Part shown: piece after piece, positions 33,082-46,260 of the stretch
Layout of the letters: each line of letters opens with the position of its first letter
Numbering within the stretch: the first letter of the stretch is position 1
Assembly (NCBI GenBank): GCA_014338405.1
Contig: JTDE01002959.1
Location: 16,079-80,078 of the forward strand
Origin: Paragonimus skrjabini miyazakii
Lineage: Eukaryota; Platyhelminthes; Trematoda; Plagiorchiida; Troglotrematidae
Direction of reading: 5' to 3'
Length of the DNA stretch: 64,000 nt
The notes under the pieces: generated by a model
Seen by the model: the letters and a program-made list of their open reading frames with translations, nothing else
Databases searched by the model: none
Told to the model about the DNA's origin: nothing
Translations under genes and position numbers: made by a program

Positions 33082-34681
33082 TGATGGTTCCAGGAATACA
33101 GAGATGGAGTAGTTAATTCAGCTAGTGGTCGTGACATTGCTTCTTTTTCACACGTTCAGGAGTTCTTGTTTGCGCCGTGTCGACTGCAGATACTCCTTCA
33201 GTAACTGACTTCAAATGGGAAACAGATTCAGAAACGAACTTTCAGTCTCAGAAGATTCAACAGACAATATAGGGGAGTGCTTCAAAATATTTATACACTT
33301 AAGACCGATAATAGACGAACCAGAATTAGTAACAAAATATGAACATGAATAAGTTGCAGACTGCACATCTGTGAGTGAAAGTTCACATTCGCCAAGAATA
33401 GGTAAACCATGTCCAGTAATACCCTTAACAGACATGTTGGCAGGTTTCAAGATAACAGTATGTTCTAGCCGCTTCATGCAAGCGGCAGAAATGAAAGATT
33501 CAGTACTACCGGTGTCAACGATGAAGGAATGTTGGGGACCACCGTTAACAGTAAACGACTGTGTTATATGGTGCGCAGAATCAAAAGAATTGGTAGAAAT
33601 CACAGTTAGAACAATGGAGTGAAAGTCAGAATTCAAGTTATAATCGTCACAACTGGAATGTGTAGAAAAGGACTTTGAACTATGACAAACGGATTGAATG
33701 TGCCCGATTGTACCACAACTGTGGCACTTAGCTCTACGAAATCGACAAGTATGTCGAGAGTGCTTGCTGCCACATGGCTTGCAGTGATCCCACCGTCGGG
33801 TAGAATTTGAATCAGATGCAGGGCGATTATCATCAATTGCATTTCCAGTATTTACTTTTCCAGACAGCCGCCTATGCTGACATTCTGATCGTCTCACGTT
33901 GTTGTTGTATGAAACTATAGGTTCATCCTTCAAAGCAGCTTTGACATCCTGATACTGTTCGCATAGTGTTCTACCTGACTGGAAATTGGAATTCGGAAGC
34001 AATAAAAGCTACGGTTGTAGATGACGCAAATTTGTTCCAGCAGTCAACCGGTCACTGATTTGAGTCTGTAATTGGTCTTCGAAATTACACTGAACAGCTT
34101 GAGTCTGAATTTCGAGAACAAACTGTCTGTTATCCTGATTTTTTTTTTTCACGACCGTAGGAAATTTAGTTCGTTCAGTTGCTTCAAAGTTTACAGGTTA
34201 AAGATGTGAAGGTAACAGTTTCTTCAGAGATTCGTAGGGAGGAGGAATTGGTGAATCAGGAAATGCCACATTTTTCACCAAGCTATAGGTATCTTTACCA
34301 ATTATGGTGAGGAAGTGAGTAACTTTTTTTCAGTTTTCAGCTCTTTCAAAGCGTTCCAAATAGTCCTCGATTTCTTTTGACGAATTATGGATATTGAGAC
34401 TTTTGAGTGGACAGGGAACCATCGTAGAAATGTGCAGAAGTCCGCGACGTCAATTATGATGGTTCCAGGAATACAGAAATGAAGTAGTTAAATTAGCTCA
34501 ACCCCAGAGCTAGCTTTGACGCAATAGTAATAACAACTGAACTAGGCAAAGCAAGTAATTTATCCCTTGAGCGCAATTGTATAATATATAGTCAACAATG
34601 TAATAAAACAGCAGTAATGAGAAAAAGGTTTAGTGATAATCACCACAACTTCGAACCCCTCTTCCGGAATGGGGTATCACA
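33082..34681 (-). mobile_element. Ty3/Gypsy-type LTR retrotransposon, internally deleted
   Basis: Read on the minus strand. A putative 5' LTR of about 225 bp occupies 34681-34457, starting TGTGATACCCC and ending GGAACCATCA, with an internal TATATATTATAC-like box. Gag follows with two stops, then the gag-protease frame (33211-34002). About 42 bp of the LTR 3' end recurs at 33082-33123, about 130 bp after the protease. Reverse transcriptase, RNase H and integrase are missing, so the element was deleted internally and is non-autonomous. Confidence 0.6.
33211..34002 (-). pseudogene. Gag zinc knuckles and aspartic protease of the Gypsy element
   Basis: A 263-codon open frame. Near residues 76-105 are two cysteine-histidine clusters, CKPCGSKHSRHTC and CHSCGTIGHIQSVC, the nucleic-acid-binding knuckles of Gag. 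Near residue 160 the protease active site appears as FIVDTGSTESFIS. Downstream LPILGECELSL and IIGLKCINIL fit the protease fold. The frame is intact from Gag C-terminus through protease, but the upstream Gag (34003-34450) has stops, and no polymerase follows. The double knuckle resembles Mag-like Gypsy elements. Confidence 0.7.
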
Positions 34682-35059
34682 ATCGAATTTGCGCTTGTTA
34701 GTGTCCATCATTAGCGCCGATCAATTCCAATACGGATGGTTTCGGGAGCTGTTTGCGAATTATTACTAATCTGTAGCACCCAGCGATTACTCACTTCTGC
34801 ATTATATAATATGTTTAGTAATTCCAAAAACGCATCACATGTTATCAATTCTGCCTCAGACACAATAGTCTCAGCAGCAGTAAACACCTTACAAGAACAG
34901 CGAAAGTGCGTCTTCAATAGTGAGATTTCACCTTGTGGATATAACCCCGTAAAGTCCGTCCGGCATGTTTGCGACTTAATAACAGTCAGTTCACCCGAAG
35001 TCACCGAACTATACGTGTCCCTGTGATAGTTACTAAGGTCTTGTCTGCATGACGTTCCT

Positions 35060-37270
35060 GTATCTACTACCCCTGAGGGTATGTAGCAGTTCATCAAGGA
35101 ACAGATCACGACGGCAGCCACCGAGACGATTGATGGCAAACGCCAGAAACGTCTGGACTGGTTCGTCGTCAACAACGCGATTATTGCCGAACTAGTACGA
35201 GAGAAGAATACCGCGTTTGCTGCGTTCACAGTGGACCCAGTCAATGAAGCGAAAAAGGCGAGGTTCCGAGGTATTCGCCGTCAACTGTCCGGGCGTACTA
35301 GCAGAATAAAGGACAATTGTGGATGGAACAGGTCGAGCGGATGCAGGACTTCGCAGATCGTCGACAACATAAGGAGTTCTTAGCGATTCGCCCAAAGCGA
35401 TCTTCAGTCAATCTACCCAGTATGCTAAAGCAGTGGTAGACATGCACAGCGGCTGCTCGTGCACCCAGCCGGAAGACATCATGGAGGTCTTGCGTAAACA
35501 ATTTGGTAGCCTACTAAATTGTTCTGCTACTATTGATTGGGTGACCGTGAACAGCCTGCCGCAACAAGCCATCAAGCCCTCACTTGCTTTCACCCCCGAT
35601 TTACTAGAATTGCAGAGAGCGACTGGTCAACTTCGCAACAAGAATGCTGCAGGTGACGATGGATCGCAAGGCGGAATCCTGAAGAATGGTGGGCCGGCGA
35701 TGGAACGTGCATTGCTCCAGCTGGTTCACCCCATCTGGGAGCAGGAGGTGATGCCACAGGATATAAGTAATGTTGTGACAGTATATTTGTTTAAAGTTAA
35801 GGGCAACAAACAATGCCCCGACAGCGATCGGCACATCCGTTTGCTGAGTTGCGCCGGTAAGGTATTTGCCAGAAATCTTCTGAACCGACTAAATACGGAT
35901 GTCTTAGAAACCAGTGTTCCAGAGGAGCGATGCGGATTCCCCGCGGATCGGAGTACGATCGATCTAATGTTCACTGCTCGACAGTTTCAGGAGAAGTGCC
36001 GGGAACGAAACCAGCCCCTGTATGCCCTCTTTGTAGACTACGCCAAGGCGTTCGATTCCGTAAGCCGTTAGACGCTGTGGACGGTGCTTGGCAAGTTTGG
36101 ATGTCCAGGTAAGTTCGTCAATTTGATTAGATTGTTGCATTTGGGAATAAAGGCGAAGGTGCAATCGTGTGGACCTACCTCTAATGATTTTGACATTGTC
36201 ACTGGCGTGAATCAGATTTGTTTCCTGGCTCCAATTCTATTCAGCTCATATGTGGCTGCCATGCTAACAGTTGCTTTTCACGACTCTGGGGAGAACGATG
36301 TTGAGGTTGAGTACCGGACGGATGGGCGCCTACTGAATATTCAACGTTTCGGCGCAGCAACCCGGTTACATCCCTCAATGATGCGCATACTTCTGTTCGC
36401 AGATGACAGCGCGCTGTTTGCACATAGCGAGGACGAACTACAGCGGCTGCCCACGGCTATCGCGACCGCGGCATCCAAGTTTGGACTGGATATCAACACA
36501 GGTAAAACACTTTCTTCCGTTCAGCCTTCTCCGGGCGGAGAAGCTGTCTATGCACCTCCACCCCAAATTCGCATCAATGGATATGTTGTCGACAGCTGCA
36601 CAGATTTCTGCTACTTGGGCAGCAATCTGTCCACCGATCTGTCCGTGGACCGCGAGTTGAGAGTTCGTGTGGCAAAGGCTAGTATTGCTTTCGGACGTCT
36701 TGAAGGACGTGTTTGGAAAAACCACAGCCTGAAGCCGAGCATTGAGCTGTTTGTCTACCGCTCAATGGTGCTGTCTGTTTTGCTGTACGGCAGTGAAACA
36801 TGAATATCTTATCAGCGGAACGTGCGTAATCTGAGCCGCCTTCATTTGCAATGTCCAAGGCGCATCTTGTGTATTCGGTGGTCGGACATGTTTCCGAACA
36901 CTGAAGTACTGCGGCGAGCAGACATGAACGGGATGGAAGCCCTGCTGTTGTTAAATCAGCCTCGTCGGCTGGGTCACCTCCGTCAGATGGGCGATGACCG
37001 TATTCTGAAGCAGGTGCTGTATGGACAACTGAGATCAGGCAAGCGAAATCCTGGTGGTCCAAAACGGAGATATCAGGATGCTGTGTAGGTAAGTTTTTCA
37101 TGTTGTAATATTGATTCCAAATGTTGAGGTTATTTAGCGTTGAACCGGACTGCCTTGAGGAATACGATTCGGACGGCGTCCGCAGGTTAAACGAGCAGTT
37201 ATTGCACGGCCGAGATCGAAAGCGCGCGGTACGCAAGAAGACCATCAGTGCCATAGGTCGTGGTGACATG
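35060..37270 (+). mobile_element. Non-LTR retrotransposon (RTE-like LINE), degenerate
   Basis: Covers the endonuclease-RT linker, reverse transcriptase and C-terminal part. The linker is in two frames (FIKEQITTAATETIDGKRQK, then MEQVERMQDFADRRQHKEFL). The RT part from 35433 to 37088 lies in a single frame broken by stops at 36069, 36801 and 37086. No endonuclease is seen upstream of 35060, so the copy is 5'-truncated. The GC content is higher than in neighbours. No 3' simple-repeat tail was identified. Confidence 0.75.
35433..37088 (+). pseudogene. LINE reverse transcriptase
   Basis: The motifs run in order: a template region with RNKNAAGDDGSQGGILKNGG, then DISNVVTVYLFKVKG, SCAGKVFARNLLNRL, FVDYAKAFDSVSR, GVNQICFLAPILFS, then RILLFADDSALFAHSEDEL with the catalytic ADD kept. 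GLDINTGKTLSS, YLGSNLSTD and LLYGSET follow. The C-terminal part has RILCIRWSDMFPNTEVLRR and GKRNPGGPKRRYQ. TAG replaces an expected sense codon after VSR, and TGA replaces the Trp of ETW, so it cannot make a full enzyme. Confidence 0.8.
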
Positions 37271-40200
37271 ACTATATGGCATTGAGATATGTGCGGCCGC
37301 GAATGCGCTGGCCGTTTGCGATTAGTAGGTCACCAGCATACTCATGGTGCACCATCGGCGGAGAGAAGACGAGTACGTCAGGCCCAGGTAGGTCATACCA
37401 GCATATCCGTTCTGTTTTTGTTAATGATTGCATCGACCAGGACCATGGTCGTTTGGCAACTAACCCAGTCCTCTTTTCAAAAACCTGAGTGTCTGTAATC
37501 TTCTACCCATTCTTTTATTGAGCTTTGTTGGTGTATTGAATGATGAGTCGTCTGTCTGATCTTTTCGTAGTTCAACTTTGAATTTTGTTTTTTGGCCTTA
37601 TCCTGTCTGGAATGCACTAACATGCGCTCGTATACTGAAATGCTTCATGTATTACATTTTACATATCATTCTTTCTAATATAGGTCTTGTCATTGCAGTC
37701 TCTCTCTGTTTATTTTCCGGGGGGTAAGAATTTCATCTTCGTGCTAGTCATTCAATTGGCTAACCAGCATTGACCGGCTGGACACAAAGGTCCCATTCAC
37801 ACACCTACTGGTCTTATTCCTTTGGGTTTACATCGGATACGTAGTGTGTGAGTGGAACCACATGTGGCGCAGCGCAAGCCACTTGGGATGATGGTTCAAA
37901 GCGCAGACGTCATCTGGCTTCGGTAACTGTGACAGGCTAATCCGTTTTGGATGCTGTCAACCATACTAAGGTCTCCCCAAAACCAATCACAGTACACTCA
38001 AGTAATATGAACATACCAAAATAAAGAATACTTTCGAATAAACGTAATATGAATCTCGTTATTATGACTAAGCAAACATCATGTATTGGTGGAATGTTGC
38101 CGGCCGTGTTGAGCTTGCCGTTCGGTTCCCAGGATGGAGAGTATAGAGTAATCAACTTTAGTTCATTCAGTATTTACAAACGTGTAACGGTGGGGTTAAA
38201 CATATGCCTCAATTTCCGAATATAGGCAACATTTATACAGAAAGCATCCGAATGCAAGAACTCTTGAACATCGGTACAATATTACTATACCGGTAAGAAG
38301 CTAAGAAAATAAATAAAACTGAATAGTTATAATTTACTGAATGTCAGCCATTCACCATCGGCCACAAGAAGCTTGAAAACGTTAATGAGACTGTTTCCTT
38401 TTCCCTTTTCACGGCTGAAACGCCCTTGGTTAATATTGCAGTTGCGTTACGTGAATCACTGATTATAGATGCTCAGTTTCAAAGACGAAATTTCAGATAT
38501 CTTCCGTACAACTGAGTCTGACAGATATCATGCTTGCCACGTACCCTACAAGAGTCCTTTTGGTGGGCGTTGGTTTAGCGCAATCTAGTGAAAACTGCTG
38601 CCAATGAGTGTCAGCCAACTTTCTTTCGGCCTCTGCTCATGGACAGCTTTTCAGAGCGAGATAGATGAACAGTACTCACCGACGCTGTTCATCTAGCTTG
38701 GTGTTCAGCAACAGGGTTACACACAAATGAGTGGTTCTTCTCAGGAATGTCTTTCTAGGGGAAGAATACTTTTAGTTGGCAAAGGCGCAAGAGCTTAAAT
38801 CTAACTTACTTAACTTGTAGGGATGCAACTTTGGATTGCTTGTCTTATATGGCTGACGGAATGTGACTTATTAATAGAAAACAAAGAATAATGCTAAAAT
38901 TGGTATCAACATATCATTATTCTAGTCCAGTAATTTCAGCCAAATCTATATGGATCGTGCTAAAACCAAGAACATTTTATCGTCCAGATATGCCTGTGAT
39001 TCACTGAAATGTATTACGCTTTGAGATTAGTTGGATGTAATGAACGATGAACGAACATTTATGACGCGTGATTCCGTTTGTGTTTCATCCAATGTTATTA
39101 AACATGACCACGCATGGATGTGTTGTAATTCAACTAACGTCACCACTCTAACTCAGAATATCTCCTTGACCAAATTGTTGCTCGATCAATTTCGTTACAT
39201 GGGCGAAGTGAAAAACATACCCGAACATTTTGCATCATACAAGCAGAGCACTAGAGGTTGTCTGGCCGACACATTTCGTCCATTTTTATGATAGTTTGTG
39301 ACATTCACTAAATTTTCCCTCGAAAGGAGCAAGATGGACTATCGAACACATGGCTGAACTGCTGATGAACAGAATAACAAATGACTCTATGATTTGAGGT
39401 TAGCTGACTTCCCACCAGTTGACTTGTATTTTGCATAGAAATGAATTCAACAATGCCTATTATATTGTGGTGATGTTCACCAACTTGTTCATTTACATCA
39501 TCATTTCATAACTTTCAGTGTTTCCACAAAACGTACGTCACTCAAATCAGAACGGTCGTTTGAGCTATGTATACTTCATCGCGATTCAGATATATTTATT
39601 GAACGGTTAAATGTGAACAATCAACCTGGCGTACGGAACTCACCACAGTAATACGTATGGTTATAACAAGATGGATAAAATTAATCCCATTTATGCCGTT
39701 AACTAATCTTAGCCACAAGATCAACCCCACTAATTTCATCTGTATTTCTTCATAATATTTTGGAATGGATTCGCTGATGATCTCTTGGGAGATCATAACA
39801 GTGAGCTTCATATCTGCAAGTTAGGTATTTAGAAACGACGTTGGCTACTTTGAAGCTGAGACTATTTGAGATGCCTTGTTTCAAGTTATTGTTGTTTATG
39901 CACGGATTCAGCTGAACCCAAACCCCCAAGTATTTCTATCTATTCTTGCGATAAAAGCGCTTGAGTGGAGTCATGACCCAACGTATATGGCATCATATAG
40001 TAGTTGAATGCCGACAACTACATTTCACTAGCCGTTGCTTAATCTCCATTCTATAACTGTACATATTTTTTTCATCCACTATGTGGAATACAATTTGGTC
40101 ATATATCACGCCTCCTCTTCAGAATAAATAGTCGACGAAGGAAATGTATGTGGTTATATATTCCAGCATTATTAAGATTTATGGTTTACATGGCGTAATA

Positions 40201-41394
40201 CTATATTACGGCTTTCTGTTCAATACGTTGACCTGCTACTTTAGTTCAGCCTAATAGCTAACTGCAAAACTCTGGCTATGATATCCATCGGAGTTATAGA
40301 AAACGGGTAAATCACTTGGAGGAAGCAACTAAGAAACTGGCGAACGTTTGATGTGATGATCTGCACTGTGAGAAAAAATAATTCCAAATTAGAATCTATG
40401 TATGCGTGCGTATGCAGTTGTTCAGAAAGCATCCAGAAAAATCCATTGTTGAACTCACATCTGGAACAATGTCGTTTAGGTTACTATTGTCATGACCAAA
40501 TTGACTATCCCGTGCGTTACGTTTTTTCTATGCGTCAAGTCTCGTAAATGTAACCTAGGATCACCATTTAGATCAAGAATAAACACACACGTGCCTGACT
40601 AGTGGATAGAATTATGACATTTTGGGAAAAAGATGCAAACATATGAACGTGCATGCGAGTGATGAAACGTTGTGTCAACAAACGAAATTTACTAATGAAC
40701 GAAAGAGTTTTGATAAGGAGTTCCATTTTGTAATTATTATTGGTTACTCCCACGTTTCCTCTTTCGTTCATTTCAGGTCTATTGTTGACATGTTTGCAGT
40801 GTTTTCATTTTAATAATAAATTTCATGAAGCAACATAAGAATGCATCTTTTACAAAACCATTTTTCCACGATGGTACACAGATTTGGTTCGACAACATCA
40901 GACGAGCAGCGTCACGGTAAATTCTTCTGAATTAAATTCCCGAAGGAATTTCAAAATAGATATAATGCTATCAGATTTTACGAGCCAGAAACACTCCGTT
41001 GTAGGTACACATTGCAACGTTAACCTTCTGCTTAAATCGATCGTGTAATGAATCGTGAGAAATATGCACTATACTTTCATCGTTGTATTGGCTACTAGGA
41101 ATTGTAATCACAGTTAAGCAAAATCACGATGTTATTCATCTTGATCTACACTTAATTTTAGTTTCATAGGCACCTTTTATTCATAATGCTGACCATCACA
41201 ATTAAACGTATTTCTTGTGTAGTGGTTCGAAAGTTACAATAGTGATCACAATCCTACTCATCTCATACCAACAACTGTCTCCTATGCAGTGGCAACAATA
41301 CAGCGAGCAAACTAAGCAAATTACGACATTATTCGTATGACGTATAACGTAGTTATGCATAAAGCTGAACAATAATAACATGAATTTTATTCAG
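37271..41394. other. No gene seen
   Basis: AT-rich sequence with small ORFs only. A short ORF at 38824 starts with a hydrophobic run (MQLWIACLIWL) after an acceptor-like TTAACTTGTAG, but there is no paralogue or promoter to support it. An 86-codon ORF at 39031-39291 has no recognisable domain. Confidence 0.35.
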
Positions 41395-41465
41395 GACTTA
41401 CAGTTTCTGATTTTGAAGCCCTGGAGTTCCTGACTTTACCAGCTGAGTTGAAACTTCTGAAGTAA
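41395..41465 (+). CDS. Possible terminal exon in phase 1
   Basis: After acceptor AACATGAATTTTATTCAG, the phase-1 frame reads LTVSDFEALEFLTLPAEL, then KLLK and TAA. A second acceptor 9 nt later (GACTTACAG) keeps the phase. The peptide is protein-like and matches the phase of the upstream micro-exons, so it could end an alternative transcript. No poly(A) signal was seen nearby. Confidence 0.4.
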
Positions 41466-42454
41466 AGGAACTCAATGCTGAAGCAAGCTCAGCAAGATAA
41501 GCCTTAGTATCACATGACACACATACTGGCGCAAACACACAAATAGGCGCACCCTGCATATTATGATCTGCAGGTATGTGTTCAAACTGCTAATCATGTT
41601 CACGCGACGAGAACAACTTAAAAGTCAATATTCAATTGCTCTACTGTAAACAGCATTAGAAAGCTGCAGACAAAATTTGATGAGGTGAAGAAAACGATAT
41701 TTCCCAAATCGGAGCATTGACTTTAGCCGTAACCGGACGGTAATCGATAGTTCGCTCCAAATTTTTATACAGAAAAGCATTATAAGAAGAGCCGAGTATG
41801 TATAGATTTTCCATAGACAAAAAGGCATGAGGAAAACCAGTGAATATGAACAATGAAACAAAAAGGTATGCGACCGCAATGAAAATATGAAGTGATAAAC
41901 AAGTATTTCAAAAAACGCAGCATTAAATTTTGTCAAACTTTATACTTGTTATTTTTTGTGTTGTTTAATAAAAATGAGATAATGATCATCAGGTGGTCTG
42001 GCGTGAAGCAGCACACACACGACCGACAGATGTTAACTAGTGGAGGATACCACGAAGTGATGATGCACATTTCTTTGGAACCTGGAAGTCATGATTGAGA
42101 TAGACACTTTCTTAATTAAAACAACGGATTTAGTTGTCTACTAAAACGACTTCAGTAAAACATGGAATTGCACCTACGTCTTGTAAGTTGCAATTCGGAT
42201 GGATAGGACATTTGAAGATCGACGCACGTTTCTTCATTCGGAATGCATTCGGAGAAACAAACTTCCATATAAAATGTAAAACATTTGGTCAGTTTTATTT
42301 ATTTCACCAAAACTGAAACAAGATACACGTTGCGGCGTTTTGTTCAATATTATTAGTCGCTTACTGGAGACTATCATTGCAAGCATATGGATACGATGCC
42401 AATGACGTATGACTACATATCGGAAAGTTACGACTTTGTACGAGATGAAGTGGG

Positions 42455-43080
42455 GACGGACAAACGTTTGCACATACAGAGCCAGTTTTCGACATCTACT
42501 CAATAAGGTCTCACTCAACCCGGATGGTTTCAGTTTCGGTTACACCAGAGTGCAGTGCAAGTTTCTGATTTTCTCATACTTGCTGACAAGGAGGTCGGTC
42601 CGTTTCACCAACACAAACCTCATTACAGTTGCAAACGCACTGACAGGCAAAATGAAACGCAGTGTGAGCAAAGCCCAAACTAACCCGAACCTATTCCACA
42701 TGTTTACCGTAGACATCATGGTTGTTCTGAGTGATAAGTTAAAGACAAGACGAATCGAACCTTATGACCCCTTCTGAGAAAGGACAAATGTTTACACGCG
42801 CAAAGCCAGTTTTTAACCTCTGATCGATAGGGCCTCACTCAATCTCGAAGGCTCCGGTTTTGGTAAAGGAATAGTATAGTGCAACTTTCTAATTTCTTCA
42901 TATTCCTGACGAAGATGTTGGTATGTTTTACTAACAGAAACTTCACTACAATTTGAAACGCACTGCAAGACAAAATGGAATGCAGTATAATCAACGTATA
43001 ATCTCACGCGAACCTGCTCTACGTATTTACCATAGAAAGTGCACTTGAGTTAAGTGATGTGCTGTAGACAAGTCTGAACG
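42455..43080 (+). repeat. Tandem duplication, two units of about 310 bp
   Basis: Unit 1 (about 42455-42770) and unit 2 (about 42785-43080) align throughout. Examples are CAAACGTTTGCACATACAGAGCCAG against CAAATGTTTACACGCGCAAAGCCAG, GGTCTCACTCAA against GGCCTCACTCAA, and GCACTGACAGGCAAAATG against GCACTGCAAGACAAAATG. A 122-codon + ORF covers unit 1 but is broken in unit 2, so coding is not supported. Confidence 0.6.
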
Positions 43081-43656
43081 AATGTTCTCATCTTAGATTG
43101 TCAATATTACATGTGATTTCACGTGTTACTGATGTAAAGGATATCAGTGTAACGCCAATGTGCAAAATGTCGGTGCATTTCACTGGGCTCCTATAGAAAA
43201 ATAACTGGGATCAAGCAGTGTGTAAGATTCAGTGCACATAGCCGTAGTTAAAAGTGATCAGTTTCATAGAAGAAGCATAGATCAGTTATAAATTTAATGG
43301 TAGAGGGAAGCAAAACCATAGTGTGTTTAGTAGCTACATTTACGTCCTCCTTCCTTCTGGTGAGGTTCAAACCATTGCTGATTCCTATGGAAAGTGACAA
43401 ACTAACTTCTGTCAAAAACAGTCAACAATACCAAAGAATTTGGTGCAATTAAGATGAACGTAGGTATCTGAAAAAAACGTTGGATACTATCCTTCTTTTG
43501 GATCCGACAATCACAAACACTGTTGAAGGGCTCGCATTAAACAGCGAAAATTCAGTATTGAACTTCTGTACGGCGAAAGACAGCAGTCAGCATATGTGAG
43601 TGTAGGACGAACCAATTAACTAAAAATGCCGCATGTCCTATATATTCCAATGTTTT

Positions 43657-43705
43657 ACGTTCGTGACTGAAGAGAGTAAACGAAATGTTAACATCTCGCG
43701 ACGTA
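43657..43705 (+). ncRNA. Hammerhead-ribozyme-like motif, second copy
   Basis: Stem I pairs TACG-T-TCGTGA (43657-43666, one bulged T) with TCGCGACGTA (43696-43705), 10 pairs including one G-U. The core is CTGAAGA (43667-43673) and GAAA (43682-43685). Stem III is ATG-TTAA-CAT and the cleavage base is C43695. Stem II (GAGTAAAC) pairs only at its base. The flanks are homologous to those of 10651-10695. Confidence 0.55.
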
Positions 43706-45189
43706 TGTTTCCTATCGATACCGATGAATTGGATCAAGGGAACGCAGTGTTTTAAATAACTAAAAATGGTGTTTTAAATCCTACTAAAAGCCGTAATGGA
43801 AATTATTCTCAAAATACTGAAATATCGATATATAAATTGATCTTCACTAGCGTGAGAATGTCGTTTCATGCTTCAATGCAAGAAGCATCATGAAGATCGG
43901 GCTTAGAATATCACTTACCGAAAGAATGTTGAATTAATCCTCCATCCTTACATCTGGTGTTGGCTGAGAAATGGTGACGCCTTCAAAAACCCTTCTGTAC
44001 CTGAAGTTAAATTAAAACTCTACACTTCGTGGTTTTCTTCAGGCAGGTTAATGATTATGTGTGTGCTGAAGAAGACGAACATTGAAAAGTTGTTAATCGT
44101 TTCACAGCAAATCATTTTACAGCAAGCTTATCCGCTTTAGCCAATGCAAACGATGAAATTAATGAGGCGATCTTTGGTCGGTTTCACTGTTTACGCGCCC
44201 ACTATACAAGCACTAACTGTTCCTTACTACTAGCTGCACAACGTTGCACACTTTACCATTCGACTGGGTGGCTGAAATGCTAACAATATCCAAATTAACA
44301 TAGTGAAAAAGTTTCAAAATGAGCAGACACAGGTTGCTTGAATGAAACAAAAGTAGCTGCTGAATCAACATTTGTGTTCACTAATGTGACATCAGGTCAC
44401 CGTAAACACAGAGAGAGACCTTGTTCTATATCAACACCAAAGTTAGTACTAGTGGTGTCAAACAATTTCAGCGTCAAGTTCTACATGCTTTCATTAAGTG
44501 GACCCAGAAGGACAAAACGTTACATACCACTTCAAGCAATCAACTTTCAACAATTCCGGATGACTTCTTCGGGATCGTAGCAGTCGAAAACACATTAACA
44601 AAGGAACAAACGTCGATTTTCTTTTGATACAGTCTGGTCAATGTGCATTGTGTCTGAACGGATAAATAGAATTGTTTGCCCATCAAATGGAAGTGATGAT
44701 GGTGTGAACCAGAACCGTCCGTACCTGGTACTGTTTATCAATCTCCGTCACACTAAACATAGTGGTTCGACGTCTCCACAGTTGACGAATCCGAGTTCAG
44801 CGTGAAGGGAGGGTGCTTACAAACAGCATCACTCCGCAGGATATAAAGACGCCCATGAATCACTTGAAATTGGTGAACAGTGTTGTAGCTTTCTGACAGT
44901 GCATTTGAAACATGGACGGAATCACTCTATGACCACAATTAGCAATTTGTTAACCGTTGTAGGAGTTGAAATTTATTCCACTAAGTTGGGCTATGGGAAC
45001 ACAACCAGCTGTAAGCATACAATGTCGTCGATCCAAATGAGTTTGTCCCATCAGTCTGTTCAATAAAGCATCGCAATGTGCACAGCCAAATTCATGATAT
45101 CCTCTTAAGTATGTTTGTCTGTTGCTTGTATGAACAATTAACGGCAAATTGTTCTGTCAACGACGAGCCGAAATATAAAATGTCAAGTG

Positions 45190-46260
45190 ACCGCCGAATC
45201 GTCATTCAAGATTCCATCATAAAAAATGCAGAGGATTCGCCTCTGAGCAAGTAGCATCGCTGATGTGGTTGTAAGTGCTAGACTTAGTAGTGCCAATTAT
45301 ATCGTAAATATCAGCGGATTTAAGTTAAGACTCCAATTCCAGCATCACCTGGAGGCAACTCAGCCAGAATTCAGTTGGAACTAAGCTTAAAACTCTAAGA
45401 TTTTGTAACGTAAAACAACTGAAGTTGTACGATGAGGTTCCAAATGTAAGCAGGAAAACCACAGCATTGTTCCTCATATGGATTCTTGAAGATTCAGCGT
45501 AGAGCGATGGTATATATTTATTACAAAGAGTTACGGTATGGGGAAACAGTCTAAACAATTACACTACGTACGCACTGGAGAAAATCAAGCAAACATACCC
45601 ATATAAATCCGACAACAAATGCCACATCAGGCATTCCGATATCTTGCGAATTTTGTCCCGAAACATTTCGGACGATTCCAAGTCGATGAAGTAAAATATT
45701 CGAAACCTTGAGGGAGGCAAAATAATATTTCATTGAAGAATTGGAAAACATTAAAAAAAACTGAATTCTCGCGGGACCGCCAGGTTAAAACGTCTAGAAA
45801 AACATCACAATCCACCAAGCATCATGAATGGGCGACTCAGTAAATTAAAAATATATTACACTCTAAATCAGGTATTGATATGCGGGAATCGAAATAACGT
45901 GTAAGAAGAATTCCGTTTGGCAAAAGAATCATTTATACCCACCACATTTGAGCTTTGTACTAAAAAATTGGTCTGACATCGATATACTGATATATCAATA
46001 GTCGAATGGATTTTAAATAATGATATTTGAGATGACCTCTGAATTCTCATTCATGTTTCCATCATCGGAAAGATGGAGGATTGTCTCTCTGAACAAGTGA
46101 CACTACTGATGTGGATGCCAGTTGTGTACCAACGAGCAAATTTAGATGGAAAATTCCATATTGAAACTTGATCACTTGAAAGAGCCAAAACGAATACTGC
46201 AATTCCAGCATCAACTGGAGGCCATTCGGCTGGAATTCAGTGGAAAATAAACCCAGCCCT
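45190..46260. repeat. Duplicated segment pair, about 850 bp apart
   Basis: About 45200-45400 and 46050-46260 share blocks such as GATTCCATCATA/TTTCCATCATCG, AAGTAGCATCGCTGATGTGG/AAGTGACACTACTGATGTGG and TTCCAGCATCACCTGGAGGC/TTCCAGCATCAACTGGAGGC. The class is unknown. No shared intact ORF was found. Confidence 0.5.

Noticed and set aside
34711..35244. A 177-codon minus-strand ORF
   Set aside because: It is partly antisense to the LINE linker on the + strand and has no recognisable domain; judged a shadow.
36679..37269. A 196-codon minus-strand ORF
   Set aside because: Antisense to the LINE reverse transcriptase C-terminus, whose + frame carries the family motifs.
38442..38450. A 9-nt phase-1 segment (TTGCGTTAC) before GTGAAT
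   Set aside because: Weak donor and isolated position; nine-base AG...GT pairs are common by chance.
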